From assembly GCA_017440805.1 (NCBI GenBank), contig JAFSGN010000002.1:46885-110884 (forward strand): a stretch of DNA of 64,000 nucleotides. Reading direction: 5' to 3'. This stretch comes from Clostridia bacterium (GTDB lineage Bacteria > Bacillota > Clostridia > Oscillospirales > SIG627). Positions 1 through 8,842 of the stretch are shown piece after piece; position 1 is the stretch's first letter; every line of letters begins with the position of its first letter. Below the pieces are notes generated by a model. It worked only from the letters and a program-made list of their open reading frames with translations, was not told the DNA's origin and ran no database searches. The position numbers and the translations under genes are program-made.

Positions 1-1121
1 AAGAAGACTATAAAGATTTTTACAAAAAGTTATTCAATGATTTCCGCGAACCGCTTTTCCAGGTTCATATAAATGCGGACTATCCGCTTAATTTCAAGGG
101 AATTATCTACTTTCCCCGTCTTATGCATGAATATGAAAATCTCGAGGGACAGATAAAACTTTACTACAATCAGGTGTTTGTTGCAGACAACATAAAAGAG
201 GTTATCCCCGAATATCTTATGATGCTCAAAGGTGTTCTGGACTGCCCCGAACTTCCGTTGAATGTATCAAGAAGTTATCTGCAGAATAACGGATATGTTT
301 CAAAAATTTCCTCACATATTATCAAAAAAATTGCCGATAAACTTGTTTCTCTGTTTAATGGGGAAAGAGAAAATTACGAAAAGTTCTGGGATGATATAAA
401 ACCCTTTATAGAATACGGTTGCATGAAGGACAGAAAGTTCTATGACCGTGTAAAAGATATTATATTGTTCAAAACAACAGAGGGCAAATATATAACCCGT
501 TCCGAATATTTTGAGGGCGATGCAAAAGACAAAATATACTATGCAACCGACAAGGTTCAGCAAAACAGATATATCAATCTTCTCAAAAACCAGAATATAA
601 CGGTTGTAATGCTGGATGCGGTAATAGACCAGCAGTTTATAACTTTCCTTGAAAAAGAGGCAGAAACCAAGTTTGTCCGTGTTGACTCTGAGGTTGACTC
701 CGCACTCAAGAGCGACGGTGAAATAGTTGAAAATGAAGTACTTAAGGACTTCTTCAAAAAGTCGCTGGGTAAGGATGACATGGAAGTAAAGTGTGAAATG
801 CTCAAGGATGAAACAATCCCTGCAGTTATCACCCTTTCCGAACAGCAACGCCGTTTTGCAGATATGATGAGAATGTACTCAAGAAGCAACGGCGGTGTTG
901 AGATGCCTCCCATGCCCACAGATGAAAAACTGGTAATAAATATGGCAAATCCTTTGATTAAAAAGATAGAGGGTATGCTGTCTGATGCTGATTTGAAACT
1001 GAAAGCCGAAAAATTCGCAAAGCAGGTTTATATGTTGGCGGTTCTTTCACAGCGTTCTCTGACGGTTGACGAAATGAATGATTTTGTCAATGCATCTCAG
1101 GATATACTTTTAAATTCATGA
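1..1121 (+). CDS. htpG: Molecular chaperone HtpG (Hsp90), C-terminal part, 5' end outside window
   Basis: The reading frame is open from base 3 and has no start in the window, so the gene begins upstream. It ends at a TGA at 1119-1121. The early residues (DFREPLFQVHINADYPLNFK, then IIYFPRL and later LYYNQVFVADN) match the Hsp90 middle domain, and the remainder covers the end of the middle domain and the dimerisation domain. Bacterial Hsp90 is a cytosolic, ATP-driven dimeric chaperone; the N-terminal ATPase domain is not visible here. The stop overlaps the start of mnmE by four bases (ATGA), implying translational coupling. An ATG at 123 is internal, since homology continues upstream of it. 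Confidence 0.93.
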   Translation, partial: EDYKDFYKKLFNDFREPLFQVHINADYPLNFKGIIYFPRLMHEYENLEGQIKLYYNQVFVADNIKEVIPEYLMMLKGVLDCPELPLNVSRSYLQNNGYVSKISSHIIKKIADKLVSLFNGERENYEKFWDDIKPFIEYGCMKDRKFYDRVKDIILFKTTEGKYITRSEYFEGDAKDKIYYATDKVQQNRYINLLKNQNITVVMLDAVIDQQFITFLEKEAETKFVRVDSEVDSALKSDGEIVENEVLKDFFKKSLGKDDMEVKCEMLKDETIPAVITLSEQQRRFADMMRMYSRSNGGVEMPPMPTDEKLVINMANPLIKKIEGMLSDADLKLKAEKFAKQVYMLAVLSQRSLTVDEMNDFVNASQDILLNS

Positions 1122-2476
1122 GTACCGTTGCGGCAATTTCCACCCCTTACGGAAAAGGCGGTATAGCCGTAATCCGTATATCAGGAGAGACGGCGTTTGA
1201 GGTGGCAGATAAATGCTTTAAACCGCAGTTTAAAGAGTCTTTTTCCGATTGTCAGCCCAGATATGCGGTGTACGGCAGTATAATAAAAGACGGAGCAGAA
1301 ATAGACTGCGGAATAGCCACATTTTTTAAAGGCCCCGCCTCTTTTACCGGTGAAGATATGGTTGAAATATCCTGCCACGGCGGTATACAGATAACTGCTA
1401 TGGTACTGGAAGCGGTACTGTGCTGCGGTGCACAACAGGCAGGTCCGGGAGAGTTTACAAAAAGGGCATTTCTGAATAATAAACTGACACTTACTCAGGC
1501 AGAGGCGGTGGCTGAACTGCTGGACGCCGAAAGTGAGGCAGCGGCACTGCTTTCCCACAGTCAGCTTTTGGGGAAACTAAGCGAGAAAACCGATGTCATA
1601 CACGATACTCTTGTAAGACTTATATCAACCCTTTATGCCTCTGTCGACTATCCCGAAGAGGACCTTGAGGATATGAGAGACAGTACACTTGAGGAAGAAC
1701 TTGTCTCTCTTTCGGAGAAAACTCTTGAGTTGAAAAACAGTTATAAAACCGGAAAGGCAGTGACAGGCGGAGTTGATACTGCAATTGTGGGATGCCCCAA
1801 TGCAGGAAAATCTTCTCTGTTCAACGCTCTTGCCCGTGAGGACAGGGCGATTGTTACGGACATTCCGGGTACAACAAGAGATATTATTGATGTCAGGGTA
1901 AAGGTGGGAAATATACTTCTCAATCTTAAAGACACAGCGGGTATCCGTGACGATACTTCTGACGAGGTTGAAAAAATCGGTGTGGGGTATTCCATTGATG
2001 CCATTGAAAAAAGCGAACTTATCATCGGAGTGTTTGACGGTTCAAAACCTCTTACTCCTGACGATATGTATATAATTTCAAAACTTGAATCCTGCAAAAA
2101 ACAGGTTATAGCAGTGGTCAATAAAAGCGATAAGCAAAATTTCCGTGTGCATGACCTGCCCTTTGATACTGTGGCGGTAAGTACTGCCGACGGAAGCGGA
2201 ATAGAACAACTCATGGAAAAAATCACAGACCTTTACGACAGTATGCGTATAAGTATGTCTGACGGAGGACTTATAACCAATGCCCGTCAGTACTCCAATA
2301 TATTCAAGGCACATAATCTTATAACTGAAGCACTGGACAATCTCAGGGGCGGTATGAAAGATATGTGCGGAATACTTCTGGAAAGTGCCCTGAGAGAACT
2401 TTGCGAACTTGACGGAAGAACTGTGGGGCAGGAAATAGTAGACAGCATTTTTTCACGCTTTTGCGTTGGAAAATAA
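1118..2476 (+). CDS. mnmE: tRNA modification GTPase MnmE
   Basis: 452 residues, the usual family length. MnmE works with MnmG to install the carboxymethylaminomethyl group at the wobble uridine U34 of certain tRNAs. Visible are the N-terminal formyl-THF-binding domain (start STVAAISTPYGKGGIAVIRISG-like), a G domain with P-loop GCPNAGKS at about residues 225-232, the G2 motif GTTRD, a DTAG switch, the NKSD base-recognition motif, and the C-terminal FSRFCVGK with the catalytic cysteine. The start overlaps the htpG stop; mnmG follows after 97 bases. The pairing with mnmG is the classical arrangement and supports the call. Confidence 0.97.
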   Translation: MSTVAAISTPYGKGGIAVIRISGETAFEVADKCFKPQFKESFSDCQPRYAVYGSIIKDGAEIDCGIATFFKGPASFTGEDMVEISCHGGIQITAMVLEAVLCCGAQQAGPGEFTKRAFLNNKLTLTQAEAVAELLDAESEAAALLSHSQLLGKLSEKTDVIHDTLVRLISTLYASVDYPEEDLEDMRDSTLEEELVSLSEKTLELKNSYKTGKAVTGGVDTAIVGCPNAGKSSLFNALAREDRAIVTDIPGTTRDIIDVRVKVGNILLNLKDTAGIRDDTSDEVEKIGVGYSIDAIEKSELIIGVFDGSKPLTPDDMYIISKLESCKKQVIAVVNKSDKQNFRVHDLPFDTVAVSTADGSGIEQLMEKITDLYDSMRISMSDGGLITNARQYSNIFKAHNLITEALDNLRGGMKDMCGILLESALRELCELDGRTVGQEIVDSIFSRFCVGK

Positions 2477-2573
2477 TGAAAAGTTTTTAAAAGTATTTTT
2501 TGCAGTCAAAGGTTTATCCGCGGTTAAATCTTTACGGCAGTGCAGTCAGTAAATAATTTTTTAAGGAATAATT

Positions 2574-4448
2574 ATGGAATTAAAATGTGATATTGCGGTT
2601 GTCGGCGGCGGACACGCAGGTATTGAAGCCGCACTTGCATCGGCAAGGATGGGACATAATACAATACTTTTCACTCTCAATCTTGATGCGGTTGGAAATA
2701 TGCCCTGTAATCCGTCTATAGGCGGAACGGGGAAAGGACATCTGGTGTATGAAATAGATGCACTGGGAGGTCAGATGGGAGTTGCGGCAGACCGTGTCTG
2801 TCTGCAAAGCCGTATGCTCAATCTGGGCAAAGGTGTTGCAGTTCACTCACTTCGTATGCAGGCGGACAGACGCAGATATCAGATTTTAATGAAACAGACC
2901 ATAGAACAGACAAAAAATCTGTCACTTATACAGGCGGAAATTGTGTCGCTCAAAAAAGACGGCGACGGCGGATTTCTTGTGGGTACCCGGTACGGTGCGG
3001 TTTACAGTGCGAAAGCGGTAATTGTCTGTGCAGGAACATATCTCTGCGGAAGAGTAATAGTGGGAGATGTGTCCTATTCATCCGGCCCGGATAATATGCA
3101 CCCGGCAGATTTCCTTACCGACAGTCTCAAAGAAATGGGTATTGAGATTCTGAGATTCAAGACCGGAACACCTGCAAGAATACATAAAGACAGTATAGAT
3201 TATTCTGTGTTGGAGGAACAGTGCGGAGACAGTGAACCGTACAACTTCTCTTACAACACAGACAGATGCGAATTCAGACAAAGAACACAGAAAAAATGCT
3301 ATATAGCATACACAAACGCCGAAACCCACCGTATTATAAGAGAAAATCTTCACCGTTCCCCGCTATATTCAGGCAATATACGGGGTGTAGGTCCTCGATA
3401 CTGTCCCAGTATCGAGGATAAAGTGGTAAGGTTTGCGGACAAGGAAAGACACCAGCTTTTTCTTGAACCTATGGGCGAAGATACATCGGAAATATATGTT
3501 CAGGGCCTCAGTTCTTCATTGCCCGAAGATGTACAGAGAGCTTTTCTTCATTCAATAAAAGGACTTGAAAACGCAGTTATTATGCGTACTGCGTATGCGA
3601 TTGAATACGACTGTATAGACCCTACACAACTTAAACCCACTCTTGAATTTAAAAATATTCCCGGACTTTACGGTGCAGGTCAGTTCAACGGTACTTCGGG
3701 ATATGAAGAAGCGGCGGCACAAGGACTTGTGGCGGGAATAAATGCATCACTGAAACTTCAGGGCAGAGAGCCTATGGTACTTACCCGTGACAGTTCATAT
3801 ATAGGAACATTGATTGACGACCTGGTTACAAAAGGAACAAATGAGCCGTATCGTATAATGACTTCACGATGTGAGTACCGCCTGGTACTGCGTCAGGACA
3901 ATGCAGACAAGAGAATGTTTGAATACGGAAAATATGCAGGACTCTTAAGTGAGCAGTATATAAAGGATAAACAGCAACTTTTTGATAACATAGAACAGGA
4001 AATCAAAAGGGCGGAAAAGACAGTTATTTCTCCCACGCAACAGGTTAATGACATATTAAGAAGTGTAAATTCCTGTGAGATTACAACCGGTGTAAAACTT
4101 TCAGACCTGCTCAGACGCCCTGAAATAGATTATAATGTACTTGCACCTGTTGATACCGAACGCCCCGATTATGGAAAAGATAACGACCGTGTGTATCTCA
4201 GGGCACAGACAGAACTCAAATATGCAGGATATATAAAGAAACAGTACCTTGAAATAGAAGCCTTCAAAAAACTTGAAAATAAAAAACTGCCTTCCGATTT
4301 CGACTATTCCCAAATAAAGGGAATACGCCTTGAGGCAGCACAGAAACTCAACAAAATGAAACCCGAAAGTATAGGTCAGGCTTCCAGAATTTCAGGCATA
4401 AGCCCTGCGGATATATCGGTATTGCTTATTTACTTTAATTTAAAGTGA
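2574..4448 (+). CDS. mnmG: tRNA uridine-5-carboxymethylaminomethyl synthesis protein MnmG (GidA)
   Basis: 624 residues, full length. This FAD-dependent partner of MnmE modifies U34 of tRNAs in the cytosol. The Rossmann FAD motif [19 protein letters not shown] lies at the N terminus, followed by the signatures [21 protein letters not shown] and GTYLCG, then [14 protein letters not shown], and a C-terminal helical domain ending [14 protein letters not shown], all typical of GidA. The start at 2574 is preceded by a weak AAGGAA element. An rsmG gene, often next in Clostridia, is absent here; instead an oppositely oriented truncated transporter gene follows. Confidence 0.97.
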   Translation: MELKCDIAVVGGGHAGIEAALASARMGHNTILFTLNLDAVGNMPCNPSIGGTGKGHLVYEIDALGGQMGVAADRVCLQSRMLNLGKGVAVHSLRMQADRRRYQILMKQTIEQTKNLSLIQAEIVSLKKDGDGGFLVGTRYGAVYSAKAVIVCAGTYLCGRVIVGDVSYSSGPDNMHPADFLTDSLKEMGIEILRFKTGTPARIHKDSIDYSVLEEQCGDSEPYNFSYNTDRCEFRQRTQKKCYIAYTNAETHRIIRENLHRSPLYSGNIRGVGPRYCPSIEDKVVRFADKERHQLFLEPMGEDTSEIYVQGLSSSLPEDVQRAFLHSIKGLENAVIMRTAYAIEYDCIDPTQLKPTLEFKNIPGLYGAGQFNGTSGYEEAAAQGLVAGINASLKLQGREPMVLTRDSSYIGTLIDDLVTKGTNEPYRIMTSRCEYRLVLRQDNADKRMFEYGKYAGLLSEQYIKDKQQLFDNIEQEIKRAEKTVISPTQQVNDILRSVNSCEITTGVKLSDLLRRPEIDYNVLAPVDTERPDYGKDNDRVYLRAQTELKYAGYIKKQYLEIEAFKKLENKKLPSDFDYSQIKGIRLEAAQKLNKMKPESIGQASRISGISPADISVLLIYFNLK

Positions 4449-4553
4449 TGCCGGAAAAACCTTTGCATTTTACCAAAACATATCCAATAAATTTTTAGTA
4501 TGGACTGTATATAAACAGTAATTTCTGTCTGCCTGTGAATAATATATAATTTT

Positions 4554-5096
4554 CTAAAACCAAGTATAGCCGACATGAGTTCGGCTCTTTTCGGCTATAC
4601 CAAAGGAAGCAAGAATTGCAAACAGGGAGAAGAGAACGGCGAGCCATTTCCATCCTTTGCCCAATCCGTTTACAATGTAATACATCGGTCCGCCTACCCA
4701 GTCGCCTTTCTGGTTGCGTTCTCTGAAGTGTACGGAAAGTACAACCTCGGAGTACTTGATAATCATACCTAAAAGAGCCGCAATCCACAGCCAGAAGATA
4801 GCACCGTAACCGCCCATGGCAATTGCCTGACTGGTACCTACGATGTTACCTGTACCTACCGTTGCGGCAAGAGCCGTGGTAAGTGCCTGGAAGGGTGTAA
4901 CCGAGCCTTCTTTTGCTTCGGATTTCTCAAATACTTTGCCAATTGTGTTCTTAAGGGTATAACCGAATTTTCTGAACTGAAGTCCTCGGTTGCGGATGGT
5001 GAAATACACACCGCCCACTGCAACACAGGGAAGTAGGATATACATCCAGGCTACTGTGTTCAGAGTACCGGTAAAGAAATTTAAAATTGTCTGCAT
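4554..5096 (-). pseudogene. Truncated sodium:alanine (AGCS family) symporter
   Basis: 180 residues against about 450 for the AGCS Na+/alanine-glycine symporter family. The N-terminal part is well preserved: WMYILLPCVAVGGVYFTIRNRG-like start, then TALAATVGTGNIVGTSQAIA and the GGPMYYIVNGLGKGWKWLA segment, covering the first membrane helices. After FAILASFGI the sequence changes abruptly to a short tail ending at 4554, exactly where the hairpin at 4564-4600 begins. The remaining two thirds of the transporter are missing. A good ribosome site (AAGGAG, 12 bases before ATG) and a sigma-70-type promoter (5150-5178) persist, so it may still be transcribed. It is most likely non-functional and formed by a deletion. 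Confidence 0.8.
4564..4600. repeat. Imperfect hairpin at the 3' breakpoint of the truncated symporter
   Basis: The arms GTATAGCCGA (4564-4573) and TCGGCTATAC (4591-4600) are perfect reverse complements, with a nested AGCCGA/TCGGCT pair (4568-4573 and 4581-4586). No T-run follows on the plus strand. The hairpin starts at the codon where the minus-strand symporter gene stops resembling its family. Confidence 0.7.
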
Positions 5097-5149
5097 GAAA
5101 ATTCTCCTTTGTTATTTTTATGGCCTGTGTGACAGTGCCAACAATTTGC

Positions 5150-5178
5150 ATTATACCATAAAACTTGTTTTTTTTCAA
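5150..5178 (-). promoter_or_regulatory. Sigma-70-type promoter of the truncated symporter
   Basis: On the minus strand TTGAAA (5173-5178) is separated by 17 bases from a perfect TATAAT (5150-5155), upstream of the ATG at 5096. Confidence 0.65.
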
Positions 5179-5211
5179 CAGTTATTTACAAATTTATACC
5201 TTTATGATATA

Positions 5212-5682
5212 TTATTCATTCATTACTTTGAGTACGGCGGGGGGAACAAAGTTGGATACATCTTTTCCGTAGCAGTTAAGTTCTTTAACCATAGAGGAGG
5301 AAACCGCTACATTTTCCGCACGGAAATAAACATATTCAAGAGTAGGATTTATGAGTTTGTTGATTTCGGCAATGTTTTCCTCATAATTGTAGTCAAGATT
5401 GTTGCGTAACCCGCGAATCATATAAGCGATATTGTTCTGATTGGTGTACTCTGCCACAAGGCCGTCATAAACAATAACACGGCAGTTTGAAATGTTGTTC
5501 TGAACGAGAGTTGCATTAATAGCATCTTTCATTTTGAAGGCATCGTACATTCTTTTTTTCTGTGCGTTGTCACCGATGAGAATATGCACCGAATCGAATA
5601 ATTTTGAGCCTTTGATTACCATATCCAGATGACCGTTTGTAAACGGGTCAAAGGAACCGGGATATATTGCTATATTGCTCAT
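5212..5682 (-). CDS. coaD: Phosphopantetheine adenylyltransferase
   Basis: 156 residues, normal length. It transfers AMP from ATP to 4'-phosphopantetheine, the penultimate step of coenzyme A synthesis. The nucleotidyltransferase motif YPGSFDPFTNGH sits at residues 7-18 (the T/HxGH element), followed by the YMIRGLRN motif and a C-terminal VSSSMVKEL segment, all diagnostic of CoaD. The start has an AAGGAG ribosome site 9 bases upstream. The gene stands alone, with its own promoter at 5716-5744, divergent from the ABC exporter operon. Confidence 0.96.
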   Translation of the reverse strand: MSNIAIYPGSFDPFTNGHLDMVIKGSKLFDSVHILIGDNAQKKRMYDAFKMKDAINATLVQNNISNCRVIVYDGLVAEYTNQNNIAYMIRGLRNNLDYNYEENIAEINKLINPTLEYVYFRAENVAVSSSMVKELNCYGKDVSNFVPPAVLKVMNE

Positions 5683-5715
5683 TATAAATTCTCCTTTGCC
5701 AAATAGTCATATGTT

Positions 5716-5744
5716 ATTATACTACCATTTTCAAAAAAAGTAAA
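5716..5744 (-). promoter_or_regulatory. coaD promoter
   Basis: Minus strand: TTTACT (5739-5744), 17-base spacer, TATAAT (5716-5721), about 35 bases before the coaD start. Confidence 0.6.
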
Positions 5745-5853
5745 GTACTTGTTTTTTTATTAAAAAAAGCAAGTGTGTTATGTGCGTTTTGCACAAAGTG
5801 AAAATGTGACAATTGTTTAAAATGACAAAAAAATAATTTTTTTGGTATATCTA

Positions 5854-5882
5854 TTGCTTTTTTGGAAAAAAGATGCTAATAT
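5854..5882 (+). promoter_or_regulatory. Promoter of the ABC exporter/DUF1854 operon
   Basis: TTGCTT (5854-5859), 17-base spacer, TAATAT (5877-5882). It lies downstream of the most distal in-frame ATG (5842), so translation of the exporter must start later, at about 5971. Confidence 0.55.
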
Positions 5883-5926
5883 ACCCACGAGAAAAGACAC
5901 TTGCCTATGTTTTCCAAACAAAAAAC

Positions 5927-5945
5927 AACCCGGTTTTGCCGGGTT
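5927..5945 (+). other. Leader hairpin just before the exporter ribosome site
   Basis: AACCCGG (5927-5933) pairs with CCGGGTT (5939-5945) around a five-base loop. It lies between the promoter and the ribosome site, so it could influence translation or stability of the operon mRNA. No T-run follows, so a classical terminator is unlikely. Confidence 0.5.
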
Positions 5946-5970
5946 TAGTGACGGAAGGATGGTACTGAAT

Positions 5971-8229
5971 ATGTTGCCTTTGGACAAACTTCCTCAGTGG
6001 CTTGAAAAGGTTTCTGCGGAACACGGAATTGATACCGAAAAGATTATCATGTGCCTTGGCGTTGACCTTGATATGAATGCTTCCTTTGGCGAGATGTGGC
6101 TTGTTTTGTCAGAAAATAAACTGTATCGTTTTGAAATATCCTGCAACGGTGTTCAAACCGGTGGTGTGCACAATCCCGAAAGTGTGACGATGACCTGCTT
6201 TCTGACAGAGGAACTTTCGGAATATACAATAGACAACTTTGTATCCTCCAACCGTTTTGTTGCAAAAAGGGGAGACGATACGGTTATTATTGCCTATGCA
6301 ACCAATGCCAAAAAGCAGAAGTTGTTTGCCTTTATGGAAATTCTGGAACGGACACTGAAAGGCGAAACAGTAACCGAAGAAGACCAGATTTTTGAACAGT
6401 TTAATAAATTCTGTCCCAAATGCGGACGACCGTACAACGATGCAAAACGGAAATTATGCCTTTCCTGTCTTGACAAGGGGGCAATATATAAAAGACTTTT
6501 AAAATACTTCGCTCCGTTCAAAATGAATCTGGCGGTTGTTTTCCTCGGAATTGTTATACAGAGTGTGTCCTCGGTTCTTACTCCGTATCTTTCGGGAGAA
6601 TTTCTGTATAACCAGGTTTTAAATCCTGCAGGCGAGTTTGCAGGTAATATACTTCTGGGAGTGGGGCTGGTATATGGCATGGGGGTTATATATACCCTTG
6701 CCATGATAATCCGTGCCCGCGCAAATGCCGATATGTCGGCAGGTATGACAATGAATATGAAAAGCGACATCTTTTCTGCCATGCAGAAGTTGTCACTTTC
6801 CTATTTCAATAACAACCAGACGGGACGGCTTATCACAAGGGTGGGTTATGATTCCGAACGGATAAGGGTATTCCTTGTTGGTACTCTGCCGGCGCTGATG
6901 GTTCATCTTTTTGAATTTGTTGTCGCCGCCGTAATGATGTTCCTTATAAACTGGAAACTTTCAATTATAGTTTTTCTTCCCGTGCCTGTTATAGTTGTGT
7001 TTGTAAAAAAATCTTTCCCGAAACTCTGGAAATCATTTACAATGCGCTGGAGAAAATCCTCCTCCCTCAATGCAATGCTGGGGGACAGCCTGAGCGGTAT
7101 AAGAGTAATAAAAACCTTTGCAAAAGAAGACAGCGAAACTTTCCGTTTTTCCGGGTATGTAAATGCTCATTCAAAGGCAAATCTCAAGGTAAATGCACTT
7201 CGTCTCATGATTTTCCCCACCATAGGCATTCTGATGAGTATAAGTGTTCAGGCAATATGGGGATTCGGCGGATTTATGGTAATGGGGGACACCATAAATT
7301 ACGGAGAATTTCTTACCTTTATCTCATATACAACCATGATACTTAACCCCATAATATTCTTTACCAATGTTTCGGAAACCTTTACCGATATGGCAAACTC
7401 CGCACAGCGTATGTTTGAGGTGCTGGATGCCGTACCCGAAATAACCGAGATTGAGAACCCGGTATCTCTTCCCGATATGAAGGGAAAAATCGAACTTAAA
7501 AATGTATCTTTCTCGTATAATCCCAACCGTCCCATTCTCAAAAACATCAATATGACCATCCAGCCGGGAACTTCCATAGGTCTTGTGGGGCATACAGGTG
7601 CGGGAAAATCAACAATAGCAAACCTTATAACCCGTCTTTATGATGTGAACAGCGGAACTATCTGTATAGACGGTGTGGATATAAAGGATATTGAAATACA
7701 GACACTCCGGAAGAAAATGGCTGTAGTATCCCAGGAAACCTTCCTGTTCAGAGGTACCATAGCAGACAATATCCGCTACGGCAGACCGGATGCCTCCGAA
7801 GAGGAGGTAATAAGTGCCGCAAAAGCGGCAAATGCCCACGACTTTATAATAAATCTTCCCAGCGGATACGAAACTATGGTAGGAGTCGGTGCCCGTTCTC
7901 TTTCGGGCGGGGAGCAACAGAGAATTTCAATTGCCCGGGCTTTGATTTTAGACCCTGCAGTGCTTATACTTGATGAAGCAACCGCCGCAATGGACACCGA
8001 AACCGAACGGCTTATACAGGAGGCGCTTGCCCGTCTTGTAAAAGGAAGAACCACCATAACCATCGCCCACCGTCTTTCCACACTGAAGGACTGTTCGGTG
8101 CTTTACGCCATAGAAAACGGTGAAATCGCAGAAAGCGGTTCACATTCCGAACTCATAGAGAAAAAAGGAATTTATTATAAACTTTATACTCTTCAGAGCC
8201 AGGCGATGAAAAAGATTATAGGTTGTTAA
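5971..8229 (+). CDS. ABC exporter (fused permease-ATPase) with N-terminal zinc ribbon
   Basis: 752 residues from the chosen start. An ATG at 5842 precedes the promoter and 5959 sits directly on the SD (GGAAGG), so 5971 is preferred. Residues 1-145 form an unfamiliar soluble domain. A four-cysteine zinc ribbon follows (CPKCGRP at about 148, then CLSC). A six-helix exporter-type transmembrane domain spans about 175-465, and an ABC ATPase follows with Walker A GHTGAGKST at about 540, signature LSGGEQQR and Walker B LILDEATAAMD. It sits in the membrane as one half of an exporter. The second half is very likely the paralog at 8843, which has the same unusual N-terminal layout. Substrate unknown. 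Confidence 0.88.
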   Translation: MLPLDKLPQWLEKVSAEHGIDTEKIIMCLGVDLDMNASFGEMWLVLSENKLYRFEISCNGVQTGGVHNPESVTMTCFLTEELSEYTIDNFVSSNRFVAKRGDDTVIIAYATNAKKQKLFAFMEILERTLKGETVTEEDQIFEQFNKFCPKCGRPYNDAKRKLCLSCLDKGAIYKRLLKYFAPFKMNLAVVFLGIVIQSVSSVLTPYLSGEFLYNQVLNPAGEFAGNILLGVGLVYGMGVIYTLAMIIRARANADMSAGMTMNMKSDIFSAMQKLSLSYFNNNQTGRLITRVGYDSERIRVFLVGTLPALMVHLFEFVVAAVMMFLINWKLSIIVFLPVPVIVVFVKKSFPKLWKSFTMRWRKSSSLNAMLGDSLSGIRVIKTFAKEDSETFRFSGYVNAHSKANLKVNALRLMIFPTIGILMSISVQAIWGFGGFMVMGDTINYGEFLTFISYTTMILNPIIFFTNVSETFTDMANSAQRMFEVLDAVPEITEIENPVSLPDMKGKIELKNVSFSYNPNRPILKNINMTIQPGTSIGLVGHTGAGKSTIANLITRLYDVNSGTICIDGVDIKDIEIQTLRKKMAVVSQETFLFRGTIADNIRYGRPDASEEEVISAAKAANAHDFIINLPSGYETMVGVGARSLSGGEQQRISIARALILDPAVLILDEATAAMDTETERLIQEALARLVKGRTTITIAHRLSTLKDCSVLYAIENGEIAESGSHSELIEKKGIYYKLYTLQSQAMKKIIGC

Positions 8230-8243
8230 GGGAGGAAGAAAAA

Positions 8244-8828
8244 ATGGCAGAAAATATGGTTTTGGACATCGAAAATCAGGACTTGGAAGAAAAGTTGTTT
8301 GAGCCCTCGCGTATTTCCATTGACCTTACCCCCGAAAATATCAGATTTATGCGTTCCCCGGGAAATCTTATAAGTGTTGATTTTACAAACCATAAGGGAG
8401 AAAAAGAGTTTCTTGAAAGAGTGGTTATATTCCGTTCTTTCCCCATTACAAACCCTGACGAGTTTATTTCGGTCCGCGAACCCGACTCCAAAAAAATGGG
8501 CAGAGGGAAAGAAATAGGAATGATACGCCGTCTTTCCGACTTTGACGAGGAAACGGTGGCACTTATAAACGAGGAACTTGACAGACGGTATTTTTCACCT
8601 ACAATACTAAAAATACGCAGTATCAAGGAAAAGTTCGGATATACATACTGGGATGTAAATACTACCTCGGGAAATGTTACTTTTGTATTGAACAATCCGT
8701 TCAGCAATATCAGAATACTTGAAGATGGAAGAATTTTTATAAGTGATATGGACGGAAATATCTTTCAGATTCCCGACACAAAGAAACTTGACCAGCAGAG
8801 TTTCAAGAAAATCGAAATTTATCTGTAA
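8244..8828 (+). CDS. DUF1854 family protein
   Basis: 194 residues from the ATG at 8244, which has a GGGAGG ribosome site 8 bases upstream; the earlier in-frame ATG at 8223 overlaps the previous gene and lacks a site. The centre (ENIRFMRSPGNLISVDFT, VVIFRSFPITNPDEFISVRE, EIGMIRRLSDFDEETVALINEEL) matches my recollection of DUF1854, a soluble beta-rich family found next to exporter-type ABC genes and, in some bacteria, annotated as associated with cyanophycin metabolism. No cyanophycin synthetase or cyanophycinase is visible here. Its place between two exporter halves suggests an accessory subunit. Biochemical role unknown. Confidence 0.72.
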   Translation: MAENMVLDIENQDLEEKLFEPSRISIDLTPENIRFMRSPGNLISVDFTNHKGEKEFLERVVIFRSFPITNPDEFISVREPDSKKMGRGKEIGMIRRLSDFDEETVALINEELDRRYFSPTILKIRSIKEKFGYTYWDVNTTSGNVTFVLNNPFSNIRILEDGRIFISDMDGNIFQIPDTKKLDQQSFKKIEIYL

Positions 8829-8842
8829 CAGGAGGTATCTCC

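Noticed and set aside
5842..5970. Extended N terminus of the first zinc-ribbon exporter
   Set aside because: The added codons lie over the promoter and leader hairpin and do not match the paralog at 8843.
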